Below, one piece after another: positions 53,257 through 62,187 of a stretch of DNA of 64,000 nucleotides. Origin of the DNA: Bradyrhizobium iriomotense (lineage in GTDB: Bacteria; Pseudomonadota; Alphaproteobacteria; Rhizobiales; Xanthobacteraceae). The translations under genes were made by a program, and so were the position numbers. Each line of letters opens with the position of its first letter. Position 1 is the first letter of the stretch. Under the pieces are notes generated by a model. That model saw only the letters and a list, made by a program, of their open reading frames with translations, had not been told where the DNA came from and searched no databases. The DNA lies in assembly GCF_018129405.1 (NCBI RefSeq), contig NZ_JAFCLP010000004.1, forward strand, positions 372,001-436,000, in the 5' to 3' direction.

Positions 53257-53960
53257 GCGCCGTCATCCTGTTTCTCGGCGTGATCGCTGTCATCGCCGGA
53301 TGGTGGCTCTCGCAGCAGAGGCTGACGTCGAAACCGTGGCTGGAGGAAGGTTCGATCCATGACTTCCCCGGCACGGGCGCAGTGACCTGGCCGGCGGCGA
53401 AGGTTGGACTTGGCGTGTTTCTCGCTGTCGCCGGCTGCCTGTTCACACTCTTCGTCAGCGCCTACTCCATGCGCATGACCCTGGTGGACTGGCGGGCAAT
53501 GCCCGTGCCGAAAGTGCTGTGGTTCAACACGGGCGTGCTGGTCCTGAGTAGCGTCGCGCTGCACTGGGCGTACATCGCCGCGCGCCGAGGCGACATGGAC
53601 GGCGTCATCGTCGGCCTGCTCGCCGGTGGCACGTCGGCGATCACCTTCCTCGCGGGGCAGCTGCTGGCGTGGCAACAACTTGGTGCCGCCGGCTATTTCG
53701 TGGCGTCCAATCCGGCCAATTCCTTCTTCTACATGATCACCGCGGTGCACGGGCTGCATCTGACCGGCGGCCTGGTGGCGCTCGGCCGGACCACGGCCAA
53801 GGTATGGCGACAAGACGCTATGACGGCAGAGATGCGTCTGAGCGTGGAGCTGTGCACCATCTACTGGCACTTCCTGCTGCTGGTCTGGCTGGTCCTGCTC
53901 GGCCTTCTGACGGGTTGGACCAACGATTTCGTCGACATCTGTCGTCAGTTGCTGAGCTAG
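53253..53960 (+). CDS. coxO: Cytochrome oxidase subunit III homologue, first copy (CoxO type)
   Basis: The 235-residue product starts at GTG 53253, overlapping the coxN stop (GTGA), with AGGAG at 53241. It has five to six hydrophobic segments; the region VGLLAGGTSAITFLAGQLLAWQQL and FFYMITAVHGLHLTGGLVALG is the subunit III core with conserved His. An N-terminal extension replaces the usual first helices. Together with the next gene it forms the pair of subunit III genes typical of coxMNOP. Confidence 0.88.
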   Translation: MSAVILFLGVIAVIAGWWLSQQRLTSKPWLEEGSIHDFPGTGAVTWPAAKVGLGVFLAVAGCLFTLFVSAYSMRMTLVDWRAMPVPKVLWFNTGVLVLSSVALHWAYIAARRGDMDGVIVGLLAGGTSAITFLAGQLLAWQQLGAAGYFVASNPANSFFYMITAVHGLHLTGGLVALGRTTAKVWRQDAMTAEMRLSVELCTIYWHFLLLVWLVLLGLLTGWTNDFVDICRQLLS

Positions 53961-53975
53961 GGAGGGCGAAACCGG

Positions 53976-54698
53976 ATGGCGGAGACCATGCTGACCAATA
54001 CAGCGCAAGGCGCTGGGCGACTTCCGGGCTGGCGGGGCATCGCCGCAGACTGGGCCTCGGATCAGCGCGCTTTCAAGAATGTGTCCTGGGGCAAGGCCAT
54101 GATGTGGATCTTCCTCCTCAGCGACACCTTCATCTTCAGTTGCTTCCTGTTGTCCTACATGACCGCGCGCATGTCGACGACCGTGCCGTGGCCGAATCCC
54201 AGTGAAGTCTTCGCCCTCAATATCGGGGGCAAGCACATCCCGCTCATCCTGATCGCAATCATGACCTTCATCCTGATCAGCAGCAGCGGAACGATGGCGA
54301 TGGCCGTTAATTTCGGCTACCGCCGCGATCGCGTGAGAACCGCAATCCTGATGCTGGTCACGGCGGCATTTGGCGCAACGTTCGTCGGCATGCAGGCCTT
54401 CGAATGGACCAAGCTGATCATGGAGGGCGTCCGTCCCTGGGGCAATCCGTGGGGCGCGGCGCAGTTCGGTTCGAGCTTCTTCATGATCACGGGCTTCCAC
54501 GGCACCCACGTGACGATCGGCGTGATCTTCCTGATCGCGATCGCGCGAAAGGTCTGGCGGGGAGACTTCGATGTCGAGAGGCGTGGTTTTTTCACCAGCC
54601 GCAAGGGCTATTACGAGATCGTCGAGATCATGGGCCTGTACTGGCACTTCGTCGACCTCGTGTGGGTATTCATCTTCGCATTCTTCTATCTTTGGTGA
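53976..54698 (+). CDS. coxP: Cytochrome oxidase subunit III homologue, second copy (CoxP type)
   Basis: The 240-residue subunit III has seven helices: MWIFLLSDTFIFSCFLLSYM at the start, LLILIAIMTFILISSSGTMAM-like, VTAAFGATFVGMQAFEW, SSFFMITGFHGTHVTIGVIFLIAI and GLYWHFVDLVWVFIFAFFYLW. The E-x-x-x motifs near ITGFHGTHV are canonical. Starts at ATG 53976, 15 bp after coxO. Why two subunit III genes are needed is not known. Confidence 0.9.
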   Translation: MAETMLTNTAQGAGRLPGWRGIAADWASDQRAFKNVSWGKAMMWIFLLSDTFIFSCFLLSYMTARMSTTVPWPNPSEVFALNIGGKHIPLILIAIMTFILISSSGTMAMAVNFGYRRDRVRTAILMLVTAAFGATFVGMQAFEWTKLIMEGVRPWGNPWGAAQFGSSFFMITGFHGTHVTIGVIFLIAIARKVWRGDFDVERRGFFTSRKGYYEIVEIMGLYWHFVDLVWVFIFAFFYLW

Positions 54699-54707
54699 GG
54701 TTGGCGC

Positions 54708-55100
54708 ATGACAAACGCGACGGTACACATGGAAGGACAGCTCCACGCTCCGGCGCATGGCGCAGTCGCAACGGGAGCCGTTCACGCCAAGGGCCAACAG
54801 CACCCGATCAAGCTCTACCTCGTGGTCTGGGGCTGGTTGTTCGTCCTCAGCACGTGCTCCTACCTCGTCGACTATTTTGGCCTGCATGGCTATCTGAGGT
54901 GGTCGCTGATCCTGCTGTTCATGATGTTGAAGGCCGGCCTGATCGTCGCCGTCTTCATGCACATGGCCTGGGAGCGGCTGGCCCTGGCTTATGCCATCCT
55001 GGTGCCCCCGGTCGCCGTGCTGGTATTTGTGGCCATCATGATGCTCGAGTCCGAATATACGCACTTGCTTCGCGTGCTGTTCTTCGCGACTCCATCGTAG
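54708..55100 (+). CDS. Cytochrome c oxidase subunit IV-type protein
   Basis: The 130-residue product has a His-rich start (HMEGQLHAPAHGAVATGAVHAKGQQHPIK) and three helices (LVVWGWLFVLSTCSYLVDYF, LILLFMMLKAGLIVAVFMHMAWE, LVPPVAVLVFVAIMML), as in bacterial caa3-type subunit IV proteins. It follows coxP by 9 bp and completes a five-gene oxidase operon. The His-rich tail might assist copper handling (inference). Confidence 0.85.
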   Translation: MTNATVHMEGQLHAPAHGAVATGAVHAKGQQHPIKLYLVVWGWLFVLSTCSYLVDYFGLHGYLRWSLILLFMMLKAGLIVAVFMHMAWERLALAYAILVPPVAVLVFVAIMMLESEYTHLLRVLFFATPS

Positions 55101-55129
55101 CACTCATGTGAATTCGCACCTCGCTCCAC

Positions 55130-55300
55130 TGTCATGCCCCGCGAAGGCGGGGCATCCAGTACTCCGCGGCAGGAGTCGGTTTCTATAACATCCGCCGCGG
55201 AGTACTGGATCATCCGCCTGCCGCCTACGCTGAAGCTTCGGCGTGCCTGGGACTCAGCCCCGGCGAAGCCTTGGCGTAGCCGGGTCGCGGATGATGACAG
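55130..55300. repeat. Palindromic repeat (CTGTCATGCCCCGCGAAGGC family)
   Basis: CTGTCAT (55130-55136) and ATGACAG (55294-55300) are the ends; GCCCCGCGAAGGCGGGGC and CCAGTACTCCGCGG...CCGCGGAGTACTGG form long internal stems. It is the longest of the three copies, with an insertion of about 60 bp. It separates the oxidase operon from the convergent nadE gene. Confidence 0.75.
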
Positions 55301-55338
55301 CTAGACGTGTGGCAAGACCGGCCGTCTCTCCCCCGGTG

Positions 55339-57096
55339 CTACCCCTCGAACGCATCGATCGACGCCGTGCTCCCCCGCGAGACCAGCGTCTCGTCGTGCG
55401 TCGGCAACTGCTCGCCCTTGTCGCGGAAGCGGTTAGTGATGGGGTAGCGGCGGTCGCGGCCGAAATTCCTGGCCGTCACCTTCACGCCGGGCGCGGCCTG
55501 GCGGCGCTTGTATTCGGCGACGTTGAGCAGATGGTCGATGCGGATGACCGTGTCGCGGTCGAAGCCGGCGGCGATGATCCGGTCGAGCGGCTCCTCGCGT
55601 TCAACCAATCGCTCGAGGATCGCATCGAGCACGTCGTAGGGCGGCAGCGAGTCCTGATCGGTCTGGTTCTCGCGCAGCTCCGCCGTCGGCGGACGCGTGA
55701 TGATATCAGGGGGGATGACCTCGCCCGCCGGCCCGAGCGCGCCGTCGGGCTTCCAGCTGTTGCGCAGCGCCGCCAAGCGAAACACCTGCGTCTTGTAGAT
55801 GTCCTTGATCGGGTTGAAGCCGCCGTTCATGTCGCCGTAGAGCGTGGCGTAGCCGACCGACATCTCCGACTTGTTGCCCGTCGTCACCACCATCAGGCCG
55901 GTCTTGTTGGAGATCGCCATCAGCAGCGTGCCGCGGGTGCGGGCCTGAAGGTTTTCCTCGGTGATGTCAGGCGGCAGGTTCTTGAAGATGCCGGACAAGA
56001 TGGTCTCGAACCCGGTCACAGCTTCCGCGATCGGCAAGACCTCGTAGCGGATGCCGAGATGGCCGGCGAGCTCGCCGGCGTCGGCGATCGAGTGTGCGGC
56101 GGTGTAGCGATAAGGCAGCATCACGCCGTGCACCTGGTCGGCGCCGAGCGCGTCAACCGCGATCGCGGCGCAGAGCGCGGAATCTATGCCGCCGGAAATG
56201 CCGAGCAGCACGCCGGGAAAGCCGTTCTTGGCGACGTAGTCGCGCAGACCCAGCACGCAGGCGGCGTAATCGGCCTTGTCGCCCTCGGGCTGCTCGGCGA
56301 TCGGCCCCGTGCAGCGCCAGTCGTCGCCGTTTCTGGTGAAGCGGAGCGTGGTGACGTTTTCCTCGAACGCCGGCAGTTGCGCTGCGAGCGAGAGGTCGCC
56401 ATTGAGCGCGAAGGACGCACCGTCGAACACCAGTTCGTCCTGGCCGCAAGTTTGGTTCAGATAGACCAGCGGCAGCCCGCTCTCGGTGACGCGCGCGACC
56501 GCGACCGACAGGCGTACGTCGTTCTTGTCGCGGGCGTAGGGCGAACCGTTCGGCACCAGGATGATCTCTGCGCCGGTCTCGGCCAGCGTCTCGACTACGT
56601 TCTCATAGTCCTCGGACTCCTCCAGCCAGATGTCCTCGCAGATCGGCACGCCGATGCGAACGCCCCGCACCGTGACGGGGCCGGCCGCAGGTCCCCGCGC
56701 AAACAACCGCTTCTCGTCGAACACGCCGTAGTTCGGCAGATTGCACTTGAAGCGAAGTGCGGCGATGCGGCCGCCGTCGAGCAGCGCGCAGGCATTGTAG
56801 AGCCTGCCGTCCTCGACCCAGGGCGTGCCGACCAGCATGGCCGGCCCGCCATCGGCGGTCTCACGGGCGAGCGCCTCGATCGCGGCGCGGCAGGCGGCCT
56901 GGAAGGCCGGCTTCTGCACGAGGTCCTCCGGCGGATAGCCGGAAATGAACAATTCCGGAAACAGCATGAGATCGGCGCCGTCGGCGGCCGCTTGGGCGCG
57001 CGCAGTGCGCACCTTCGCGGCATTGCCCTCGATGTCGCCCACGGTCGGATTGAGCTGGGCGAGCGTGACCGCGAATGCGTTGAGACGTTCGGTCAT
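55339..57096 (-). CDS. nadE: NAD+ synthase, glutamine-hydrolysing
   Basis: The 585-residue two-domain enzyme has an N-terminal nitrilase-like amidase (FPELFISGYPPEDL for Glu, LRFKCNLPNYGVFDEKRLF for Lys, VPICEDIW for Cys; about residues 45-170) and a C-terminal NAD synthase with GISGGIDSALCAAIA (ATP pyrophosphatase loop), ARTRGTLLMAISNKT and GNKSEMSVGY. It uses glutamine to amidate NaAD to NAD+. Length matches bacterial glutamine-dependent NadE. Confidence 0.95.
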   Translation of the reverse strand: MTERLNAFAVTLAQLNPTVGDIEGNAAKVRTARAQAAADGADLMLFPELFISGYPPEDLVQKPAFQAACRAAIEALARETADGGPAMLVGTPWVEDGRLYNACALLDGGRIAALRFKCNLPNYGVFDEKRLFARGPAAGPVTVRGVRIGVPICEDIWLEESEDYENVVETLAETGAEIILVPNGSPYARDKNDVRLSVAVARVTESGLPLVYLNQTCGQDELVFDGASFALNGDLSLAAQLPAFEENVTTLRFTRNGDDWRCTGPIAEQPEGDKADYAACVLGLRDYVAKNGFPGVLLGISGGIDSALCAAIAVDALGADQVHGVMLPYRYTAAHSIADAGELAGHLGIRYEVLPIAEAVTGFETILSGIFKNLPPDITEENLQARTRGTLLMAISNKTGLMVVTTGNKSEMSVGYATLYGDMNGGFNPIKDIYKTQVFRLAALRNSWKPDGALGPAGEVIPPDIITRPPTAELRENQTDQDSLPPYDVLDAILERLVEREEPLDRIIAAGFDRDTVIRIDHLLNVAEYKRRQAAPGVKVTARNFGRDRRYPITNRFRDKGEQLPTHDETLVSRGSTASIDAFEG

Positions 57097-57108
57097 CGAG
57101 CGCTCGCT

Positions 57109-57269
57109 TTCACCTCTCCCGAAGGGAGAGGTCGAATTGCATCAGAGATGCAATTCGGGTGAGGGGTTAAGGTCTCTCGTGGGACCTCAGCCCCCTCACC
57201 CGATTTGCGCTCGACGATGCTGCGCATCGCGAGGCACAAATCGACCTCTCCCCGTTGGGGAGAGGTGAA
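57109..57269. repeat. Palindromic repeat (TTCACCTCTCC family)
   Basis: TTCACCTCTCC (57109-57119) is the exact complement of GGAGAGGTGAA (57259-57269). Inside, CCGAAGGGAGAGGTCGA pairs with TCGACCTCTCCCCG, and CCCCTCACCCGA mirrors TCGGGTGAGGGG. It fills the gap between the nadE start and the dgkA stop, so it also covers the nadE promoter area. Confidence 0.75.
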
Positions 57270-57310
57270 GGAGCCTCGAACACCCACACTCAATGGATAT
57301 TCTCCGAAGG

Positions 57311-57664
57311 CTAGACGAAACCCAGCCGCTCGACGATGGCGAAGATCCAGAACGCACCCGCCATCAGCAGCGCCACACCGACGGCAGCCGAGCCCATGTC
57401 CTTGACCCGGCCGATCTGCTTGTCGTGATCCATGGTCAGGCGGTCGGCGAGCTTCTCGATCGCGGTGTTGAGCAGCTCGACCGTCAGCACGAACGCGACC
57501 GCACAGACCAGCTCGACCGCGCGCATCGCCGTCGCGCCGATGAACCAGGCCAGCGGCAGCGACGCAAGGAGCGCAAAGATCTCCTCGCGGATGGCCTGCT
57601 CCGAGCGGAACGCAAAAGCCAGACCGTTGCGAGAATTGATCGTGGCCTTCCAGATTCGCAGCAA
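57311..57664 (-). CDS. dgkA: Diacylglycerol kinase DgkA
   Basis: The 117-residue membrane enzyme has the DgkA motif AVELVCAVAFVLTVELLNTAIEKLAD with the catalytic Glu and ELLNTAIE core, preceded by the amphipathic NSRNGLAFAFRSEQAIREEI. It has three membrane helices and re-phosphorylates diacylglycerol from envelope metabolism. It begins 4 bp after the DAHP synthase stop, so the two are cotranscribed. Confidence 0.92.
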   Translation of the reverse strand: MLRIWKATINSRNGLAFAFRSEQAIREEIFALLASLPLAWFIGATAMRAVELVCAVAFVLTVELLNTAIEKLADRLTMDHDKQIGRVKDMGSAAVGVALLMAGAFWIFAIVERLGFV

Positions 57665-57668
57665 GGTC

Positions 57669-59057
57669 CTAGAGCCCCGCTGCGGCCGGCATCGGCTTGG
57701 TCTTGCCGGCGCGTTCCTGCTTCAGCAGCTCGGCGACCAGGAAGGCCATGTCGATGGATTGCTCGGCGTTGAGGCGGGGATCGCAGACCGTGTGGTAGCG
57801 GTCGTTGAGGTCCTCGTCCGTGATGGCGCGGGCGCCGCCGAGGCATTCGGTGACGTCCTTGCCGGTCATCTCCAGATGCACGCCGCCGGCATGGGTGCCT
57901 TCGGCGGCGTGGATCGCGAAAAACGACTTCACCTCGGACAGGATGCGGTCGAAGGGGCGCGTCTTGTAGCCCGACGTCGAAGTGATGGTGTTGCCGTGCA
58001 TGGGGTCGCACGACCAGACCACCACCCTGCCCTCGCGCTGCACGGCGCGGATCATGTTCGGCAGATGCTCGCCGACCTTGTCGGAGCCGAAGCGGCCGAT
58101 CAGCGTCAGCCGGCCCGGCTCGTTGTCGGGGTTGAGCACGTCGATCAGCTTCAGGAGCTCGTCGGGCTTCAGCGACGGGCCGCACTTCAGCCCGATCGGG
58201 TTCTTGATGCCCCGGAAATATTCGACATGGCCGTGATCGAGCTGACGGGTGCGATCGCCGATCCAGATCATGTGGCCCGAGGTCGCGTACCAGTCGCCGG
58301 TGGTGGAATCGACGCGGGTCATGGCCTGCTCGTAGCCGAGCAGCAGCGCCTCGTGGCTGGTGTAGAAATCGGTCGAGCGGAGTTCGGGATGGGCCTCGAG
58401 ATCGAGGCCGCAGGCGCGCATGAAATTGAGCGCGTCCGAAATGCGGTCGGCCAATTCCTTGTAGCGGCGGGACTGCGGACTATCCTTGAGGAAGCCGAGC
58501 ATCCATTGATGCACGCTGCCGAGATTGGCGTAGCCGCCGGTCGCGAACGCGCGCAGCAGGTTCAGCGTCGCGGCCGACTGGCGATAGGCCATCAGCTGGC
58601 GCTGCGGATCCGGCACGCGCGCTTCCTTGGTGAAGGCAATGTCGTTGACGATGTCGCCGCGATAGCTCGGCAGCTCGACACCGTTCAGCTTCTCGGTCGG
58701 CGACGAGCGCGGTTTTGCAAATTGGCCGGCGATGCGGCCGACCTTCACCACCGGCACCGCGCCGGCATAGGTCAAGACGACCGCCATCTGCAGCAGCACG
58801 CGGAAGAAGTCGCGGATGTTGTTGGCCCCGTGCTCGGCAAAGCTCTCAGCGCAGTCGCCGCCCTGGAGCAGGAAGGCCTCGCCGGCCGCAACGCGGGCGA
58901 GCGCTTTCTTCAGATTGCGCGCCTCGCCGGCGAACACCAGCGGCGGAAAGGTCGCAAGCTGCGCCTCGACGTCGGCCAGAGCCTTGGCGTCGGGATATTC
59001 GGGCACCTGTAGCACCGGCTTGCTGCGCCAGGACTCGGGCGTCCACCGCTCGGACAT
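57669..59057 (-). CDS. 3-deoxy-7-phosphoheptulonate synthase, class II
   Basis: The 462-residue plant-type (class II) DAHP synthase has [34 protein letters not shown] (metal-binding Cys), [20 protein letters not shown], and the C-terminal [12 protein letters not shown] and [24 protein letters not shown]. It condenses PEP with erythrose-4-phosphate, the first step of the shikimate pathway. ATG 59057 follows GGAGAGATT. dgkA starts 4 bp after its stop. Confidence 0.95.
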   Translation of the reverse strand: MSERWTPESWRSKPVLQVPEYPDAKALADVEAQLATFPPLVFAGEARNLKKALARVAAGEAFLLQGGDCAESFAEHGANNIRDFFRVLLQMAVVLTYAGAVPVVKVGRIAGQFAKPRSSPTEKLNGVELPSYRGDIVNDIAFTKEARVPDPQRQLMAYRQSAATLNLLRAFATGGYANLGSVHQWMLGFLKDSPQSRRYKELADRISDALNFMRACGLDLEAHPELRSTDFYTSHEALLLGYEQAMTRVDSTTGDWYATSGHMIWIGDRTRQLDHGHVEYFRGIKNPIGLKCGPSLKPDELLKLIDVLNPDNEPGRLTLIGRFGSDKVGEHLPNMIRAVQREGRVVVWSCDPMHGNTITSTSGYKTRPFDRILSEVKSFFAIHAAEGTHAGGVHLEMTGKDVTECLGGARAITDEDLNDRYHTVCDPRLNAEQSIDMAFLVAELLKQERAGKTKPMPAAAGL

Positions 59058-59238
59058 CGCAATCTCTCCGTGAAGCAAAAAGCACAACCTGATCTGTGGG
59101 TTGCGAGGGCCGCCTTATACACAGGCTGGCAAAGGACCGCCAGTTGTAAATCCGTTTCGCACTGCAAACCCTTGCGGGGAAAGCCAAATTCGCATTTGCT
59201 GGGGATGGCTAAGAAAACTGGCAGGACAGCTTCTGCCC

Positions 59239-60135
59239 ATGGACGCGGCGCGCGACGACGTTTTCATCGACGAGATCAGCTTCCCGGCGACCGACGGGTA
59301 TGCGCTGGCCGGCACCCTGTTCCTGCCGCGCGGCGCCAAGCGCCACGCCGTCCTGATCAATTCGGCCACCGCCGTGCCGCGAAAGATCTATCGCGGCTTT
59401 GCTTCCTATCTCGCCCATCGCGGCTGCGCGGTGCTCACTTACGACTATCGCGGCATCGGCGACTCCCGGCTGCCGGCGATGGTCGGCTACAACCAGCCGA
59501 AATCGCTGGTCGGCTTCAAGGCCTCGATGTCGGACTGGGCCGCGCTCGACGTCACCGCCGCCGTGCGCTGGATGCGCGAGCGTTACAACACCCTGCCCCT
59601 TGCCTATGTCGGCCATTCCTACGGCGGCCAGGCACTCGGGCTGATCGAGAACAACAGCGAGATCTCCCGCGCCGCCTTCGTCGCCTCGCAGGCCGCGACC
59701 TGGCGGCTGATGACCTCGCCGGAGAAATACCGCGTCTACGCCTTCATGAATTTTGTCGGCGTGCCGCTGGCCCATGCGTTCGGTTACGCGCCGGGCTGGG
59801 CCGGCATCGGCGAGGATTTGCCCAAGGGCGTCTTCCTGCAGTGGGCCGAGTGGGTCCGGAGCCCGCGCTATCTGTTCGATTCAAAGCTGCCGGCGCTGGA
59901 TAATTTCGCGAAATTCAGGGGCGAGCTGCGCGCGCTCTGCTTCTCCGACGATCCCTGGGCGACGCGGCCTGCCGTCGAGCTGCTCACGGGCGGCTTCACC
60001 GCGATCAAGCCGGAGGTGTTGACGGTGAAGCCGTCCGACGTCGGCGCCAAGGCCATCGGCCATTTCGGCTTCTTCCGCCCCGAGCACCGCGACACGCTGT
60101 GGCGCGGCGTCGCGGAATGGATCCAGGGGGAGTGA
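59239..60135 (+). CDS. Alpha/beta hydrolase
   Basis: The 298-residue protein has the nucleophile elbow YVGHSYGGQALG (Ser about residue 126), an oxyanion region near FLPRGAKRHAVLINSATAVPRK, and TYDYRGIGDSRLP. The final His is likely in IGHFGFFRPEHRDTLWRGVAEW. The in-frame upstream extension (from 59101) is not conserved-looking; ATG 59239 with AGGACAG upstream is chosen. Substrate unknown. Confidence 0.85.
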   Translation: MDAARDDVFIDEISFPATDGYALAGTLFLPRGAKRHAVLINSATAVPRKIYRGFASYLAHRGCAVLTYDYRGIGDSRLPAMVGYNQPKSLVGFKASMSDWAALDVTAAVRWMRERYNTLPLAYVGHSYGGQALGLIENNSEISRAAFVASQAATWRLMTSPEKYRVYAFMNFVGVPLAHAFGYAPGWAGIGEDLPKGVFLQWAEWVRSPRYLFDSKLPALDNFAKFRGELRALCFSDDPWATRPAVELLTGGFTAIKPEVLTVKPSDVGAKAIGHFGFFRPEHRDTLWRGVAEWIQGE

Positions 60136-60139
60136 GGCG

Positions 60140-60403
60140 CTAGCGAATGATCGTCGTGAGCGACGAGTAGCGCCTGTTCGGCCTGGCGTCGCCCGGGGCA
60201 AACTGTGCGAAGGCGTCGCTGACGCGGACCGCCGGCGGCGTGTCGCTCGCGAACCGAAACTCCTTCGGCCGCGGCGCGTAGAAGCTGGCGCGGTAATAGG
60301 CGTCGTCGAAGCGCGCCTCGCCGACGCCGAACACTGCGTCGCAGACGAACAGGAGCGCGTAGACTCCCGCAACCGCCACGACGATCTCCCTGAAGATTGA
60401 CAC
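60140..60403 (-). CDS. Small membrane-anchored hypothetical protein
   Basis: From GTG 60403 (ribosome-like CAGGG upstream) the product is 87 residues; an in-frame ATG at 60448 adds 15. It begins MSIFREIVVAVAGVYALLFVCDAVFGVGEARFDDAYYRAS, one N-terminal membrane helix, then a polar part (FRFASDTPPAVRVSDAFAQFAPGDARP). It ends 4 bp from the convergent hydrolase gene. No family known. Confidence 0.65.
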   Translation of the reverse strand: MSIFREIVVAVAGVYALLFVCDAVFGVGEARFDDAYYRASFYAPRPKEFRFASDTPPAVRVSDAFAQFAPGDARPNRRYSSLTTIIR

Positions 60404-60528
60404 GATGATGCCCTGCCCTATTGCGGGCAGGATGCAGGTCGGTTCCAAAGCTCTGGTTTAAGGCGCCGTGCTTCTTGTCGGGAGGGTTTGCGGCCGCTGA
60501 GCCGGATACAGACAATTTTATCGATCTC

Positions 60529-60564
60529 GAAAAAGAGCCCGCCTGACCGGACGATCAGGCGGGC
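60529..60564 (-). terminator. Rho-independent terminator of the aldehyde dehydrogenase gene
   Basis: GCCCGCCTGA (60537-60546) and TCAGGCGGGC (60555-60564) form a perfect 10-bp stem with an 8-base loop. On the minus strand the hairpin is followed by TCTTTTTCG. It lies 25 bp after the aldehyde dehydrogenase stop, and is the clearest T-tract terminator in the window. Confidence 0.85.
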
Positions 60565-60589
60565 CCAGGATTGGCCGATCGGGAGGTTA

Positions 60590-62077
60590 TCAGACGGCCA
60601 GGTTCATCCACACCGCCTTGGGCTCGGTGAAATTGTCGATCGCGGCGGTGCCGTGCTCGCGGCCGAGGCCGGAGTCGCGCTCGCCGCCCCAGGGCAGGCG
60701 CACGTCGGTATAGCCATAGGTGTTCATCCAGACCGTGCCTGCCCGGGCCCGCTTGGCGAAGCGCTGAAGCTTGCCGATGTCGCGGCTCCAGACGCCGGCG
60801 GCGAGGCTGTAGGCCGTGCCATTGGCGATCCGCAGCGCGTCGGCCTCGTCCTTGAACTTGATGACGCTGACGACGGGGCCGAAGATCTCCTCCTGCGAGA
60901 TCCGCATCTCGTGCTCAACATCCGCGAACACAGCGGGGCTGATGAAGTAACCGCGCTCGCCGACCCGCGTCCCGCCGGTGACGAGGCTCGCGCCCTCCTT
61001 CCGGCCGATATCGACATAGTCGAGGATCGACTTCATCTGCTTCTCGGAGATGACGGGTCCGAGCGCCGTCTTGCGATCGAGCGGATCGCCGATCCTGAGC
61101 GATTTCGCGCGGGCAGCCAGTCGCTCGACGACCTCGTCATAGGCCTTCTCCTGCACCAGCACCCGCGAGCCGGCCGAGCACACCTGGCCGGCATTGAAGA
61201 AGATGCCGGAGGCCGCGGCCTTGCTTGCGGCTTCGAGATCGGCATCGTCGAAAATGACATTGGCCGACTTGCCGCCAAGCTCGAGTGAGACGCGCTTGAA
61301 GTTGCCGGCCGCGCCCTTCATGATTCCGCGCCCCACGCCGGGCGAGCCGGTGAAGGTGACCTTGTCGACATCGGGGTGATTGACCAGCGCGTCGCCGACG
61401 ACGCGCCCCGGACCCGTCACGACGTTAAAGACACCCGCCGGAAGTCCGGCTTCGAGCGCGAGCTCGGCGATGCGCAGCGCCGACAGCGAGGTCAGCTCGG
61501 CCGGCTTCATCACGACCGTGCAGCCGCAGGCGAGCGCCGGCGCGAGCTTCCACATCCCGATCATCAGCGGGAAATTCCACGGCACGATCGCCGCGACCAC
61601 GCCGACCGGCTCGCGGACGGTGTAGGTCAGGGCATCGTCGCGCACCGGCACGACGTCGCCGCTGATCTTGTCGGCCCAGCCGGCGTAGTAGATCAGCGTG
61701 TCGACGGCGGCCGGAAAATCCTGGCGCATTGTTGCGGCGATGGGCTTGCCGGCATCGATCGACTCGAGCTCGATGATTTCTTCTGCGTTACGTTTGAGCA
61801 GATCCGCCCAGCGCAGCAGGATCTGGCCGCGCTCAGATGCCCGCATCGTCCGCCATGGGCCTTCGAACGCCCGGCGGGCAGCCGCGACGGCATGCTCGAC
61901 ATCGGCCTCGCCACCCTCGGCGACGGTGGCAATGACCTGCCCGGTGGCGGGATTGAGGGATTTGAAGGTGCGGCCGGAGCTGGCGGGAACGCGGCGGCCG
62001 TCGATGAGCAGATGCTGCGGCCGGGCCATGAACTCGGTCGCCGGCGAATGCGCAAAGTCATATGCAACTGACATCAT
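60590..62077 (-). CDS. Aldehyde dehydrogenase
   Basis: The 495-residue NAD(P)-dependent aldehyde dehydrogenase starts at ATG 62077 (or 62074) after GGAGGAAAT. It has VVAAIVPWNFPLMIGMWKLAPAL, FTGSPGVGRGIM, SLELGGKSANVIFDDADLE (Glu) and FFNAGQVCSAGSRVLV (catalytic Cys, about residue 301). The type resembles betaine/aminoaldehyde and phenylacetaldehyde dehydrogenases; the substrate is not fixed. It is divergent from a ModE-type regulator with the palindrome at 62090-62103 in between. Confidence 0.92.
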   Translation of the reverse strand: MMSVAYDFAHSPATEFMARPQHLLIDGRRVPASSGRTFKSLNPATGQVIATVAEGGEADVEHAVAAARRAFEGPWRTMRASERGQILLRWADLLKRNAEEIIELESIDAGKPIAATMRQDFPAAVDTLIYYAGWADKISGDVVPVRDDALTYTVREPVGVVAAIVPWNFPLMIGMWKLAPALACGCTVVMKPAELTSLSALRIAELALEAGLPAGVFNVVTGPGRVVGDALVNHPDVDKVTFTGSPGVGRGIMKGAAGNFKRVSLELGGKSANVIFDDADLEAASKAAASGIFFNAGQVCSAGSRVLVQEKAYDEVVERLAARAKSLRIGDPLDRKTALGPVISEKQMKSILDYVDIGRKEGASLVTGGTRVGERGYFISPAVFADVEHEMRISQEEIFGPVVSVIKFKDEADALRIANGTAYSLAAGVWSRDIGKLQRFAKRARAGTVWMNTYGYTDVRLPWGGERDSGLGREHGTAAIDNFTEPKAVWMNLAV

Positions 62078-62089
62078 ATTTCCTCCTGT

Positions 62090-62103
62090 TCTGGTATACC
62101 AGA
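62090..62103. promoter_or_regulatory. 14-bp perfect palindrome in the divergent promoter
   Basis: TCTGGTATACCAGA is a perfect palindrome. It sits 13 bp upstream of the aldehyde dehydrogenase start, within the region shared with the ModE-type regulator. TGGTATACCA cores are common for GntR-family regulators, but no GntR gene is near. The adjacent ModE-like protein could bind it. Confidence 0.5.
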
Positions 62104-62187
62104 CTAGGCGCCTATTGGCCGGAGTAAATATGATATGATCTGCAAATGGATGCCAAACATATGAAGCGTAGTTCATAAGGAAGGCCA

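Noticed and set aside
53238-55103. Minus-strand frame of about 620 codons opposite coxO, coxP and subunit IV
   Set aside because: It spans three real genes on the other strand; its sequence is His/Asp/Gln-rich shadow composition.
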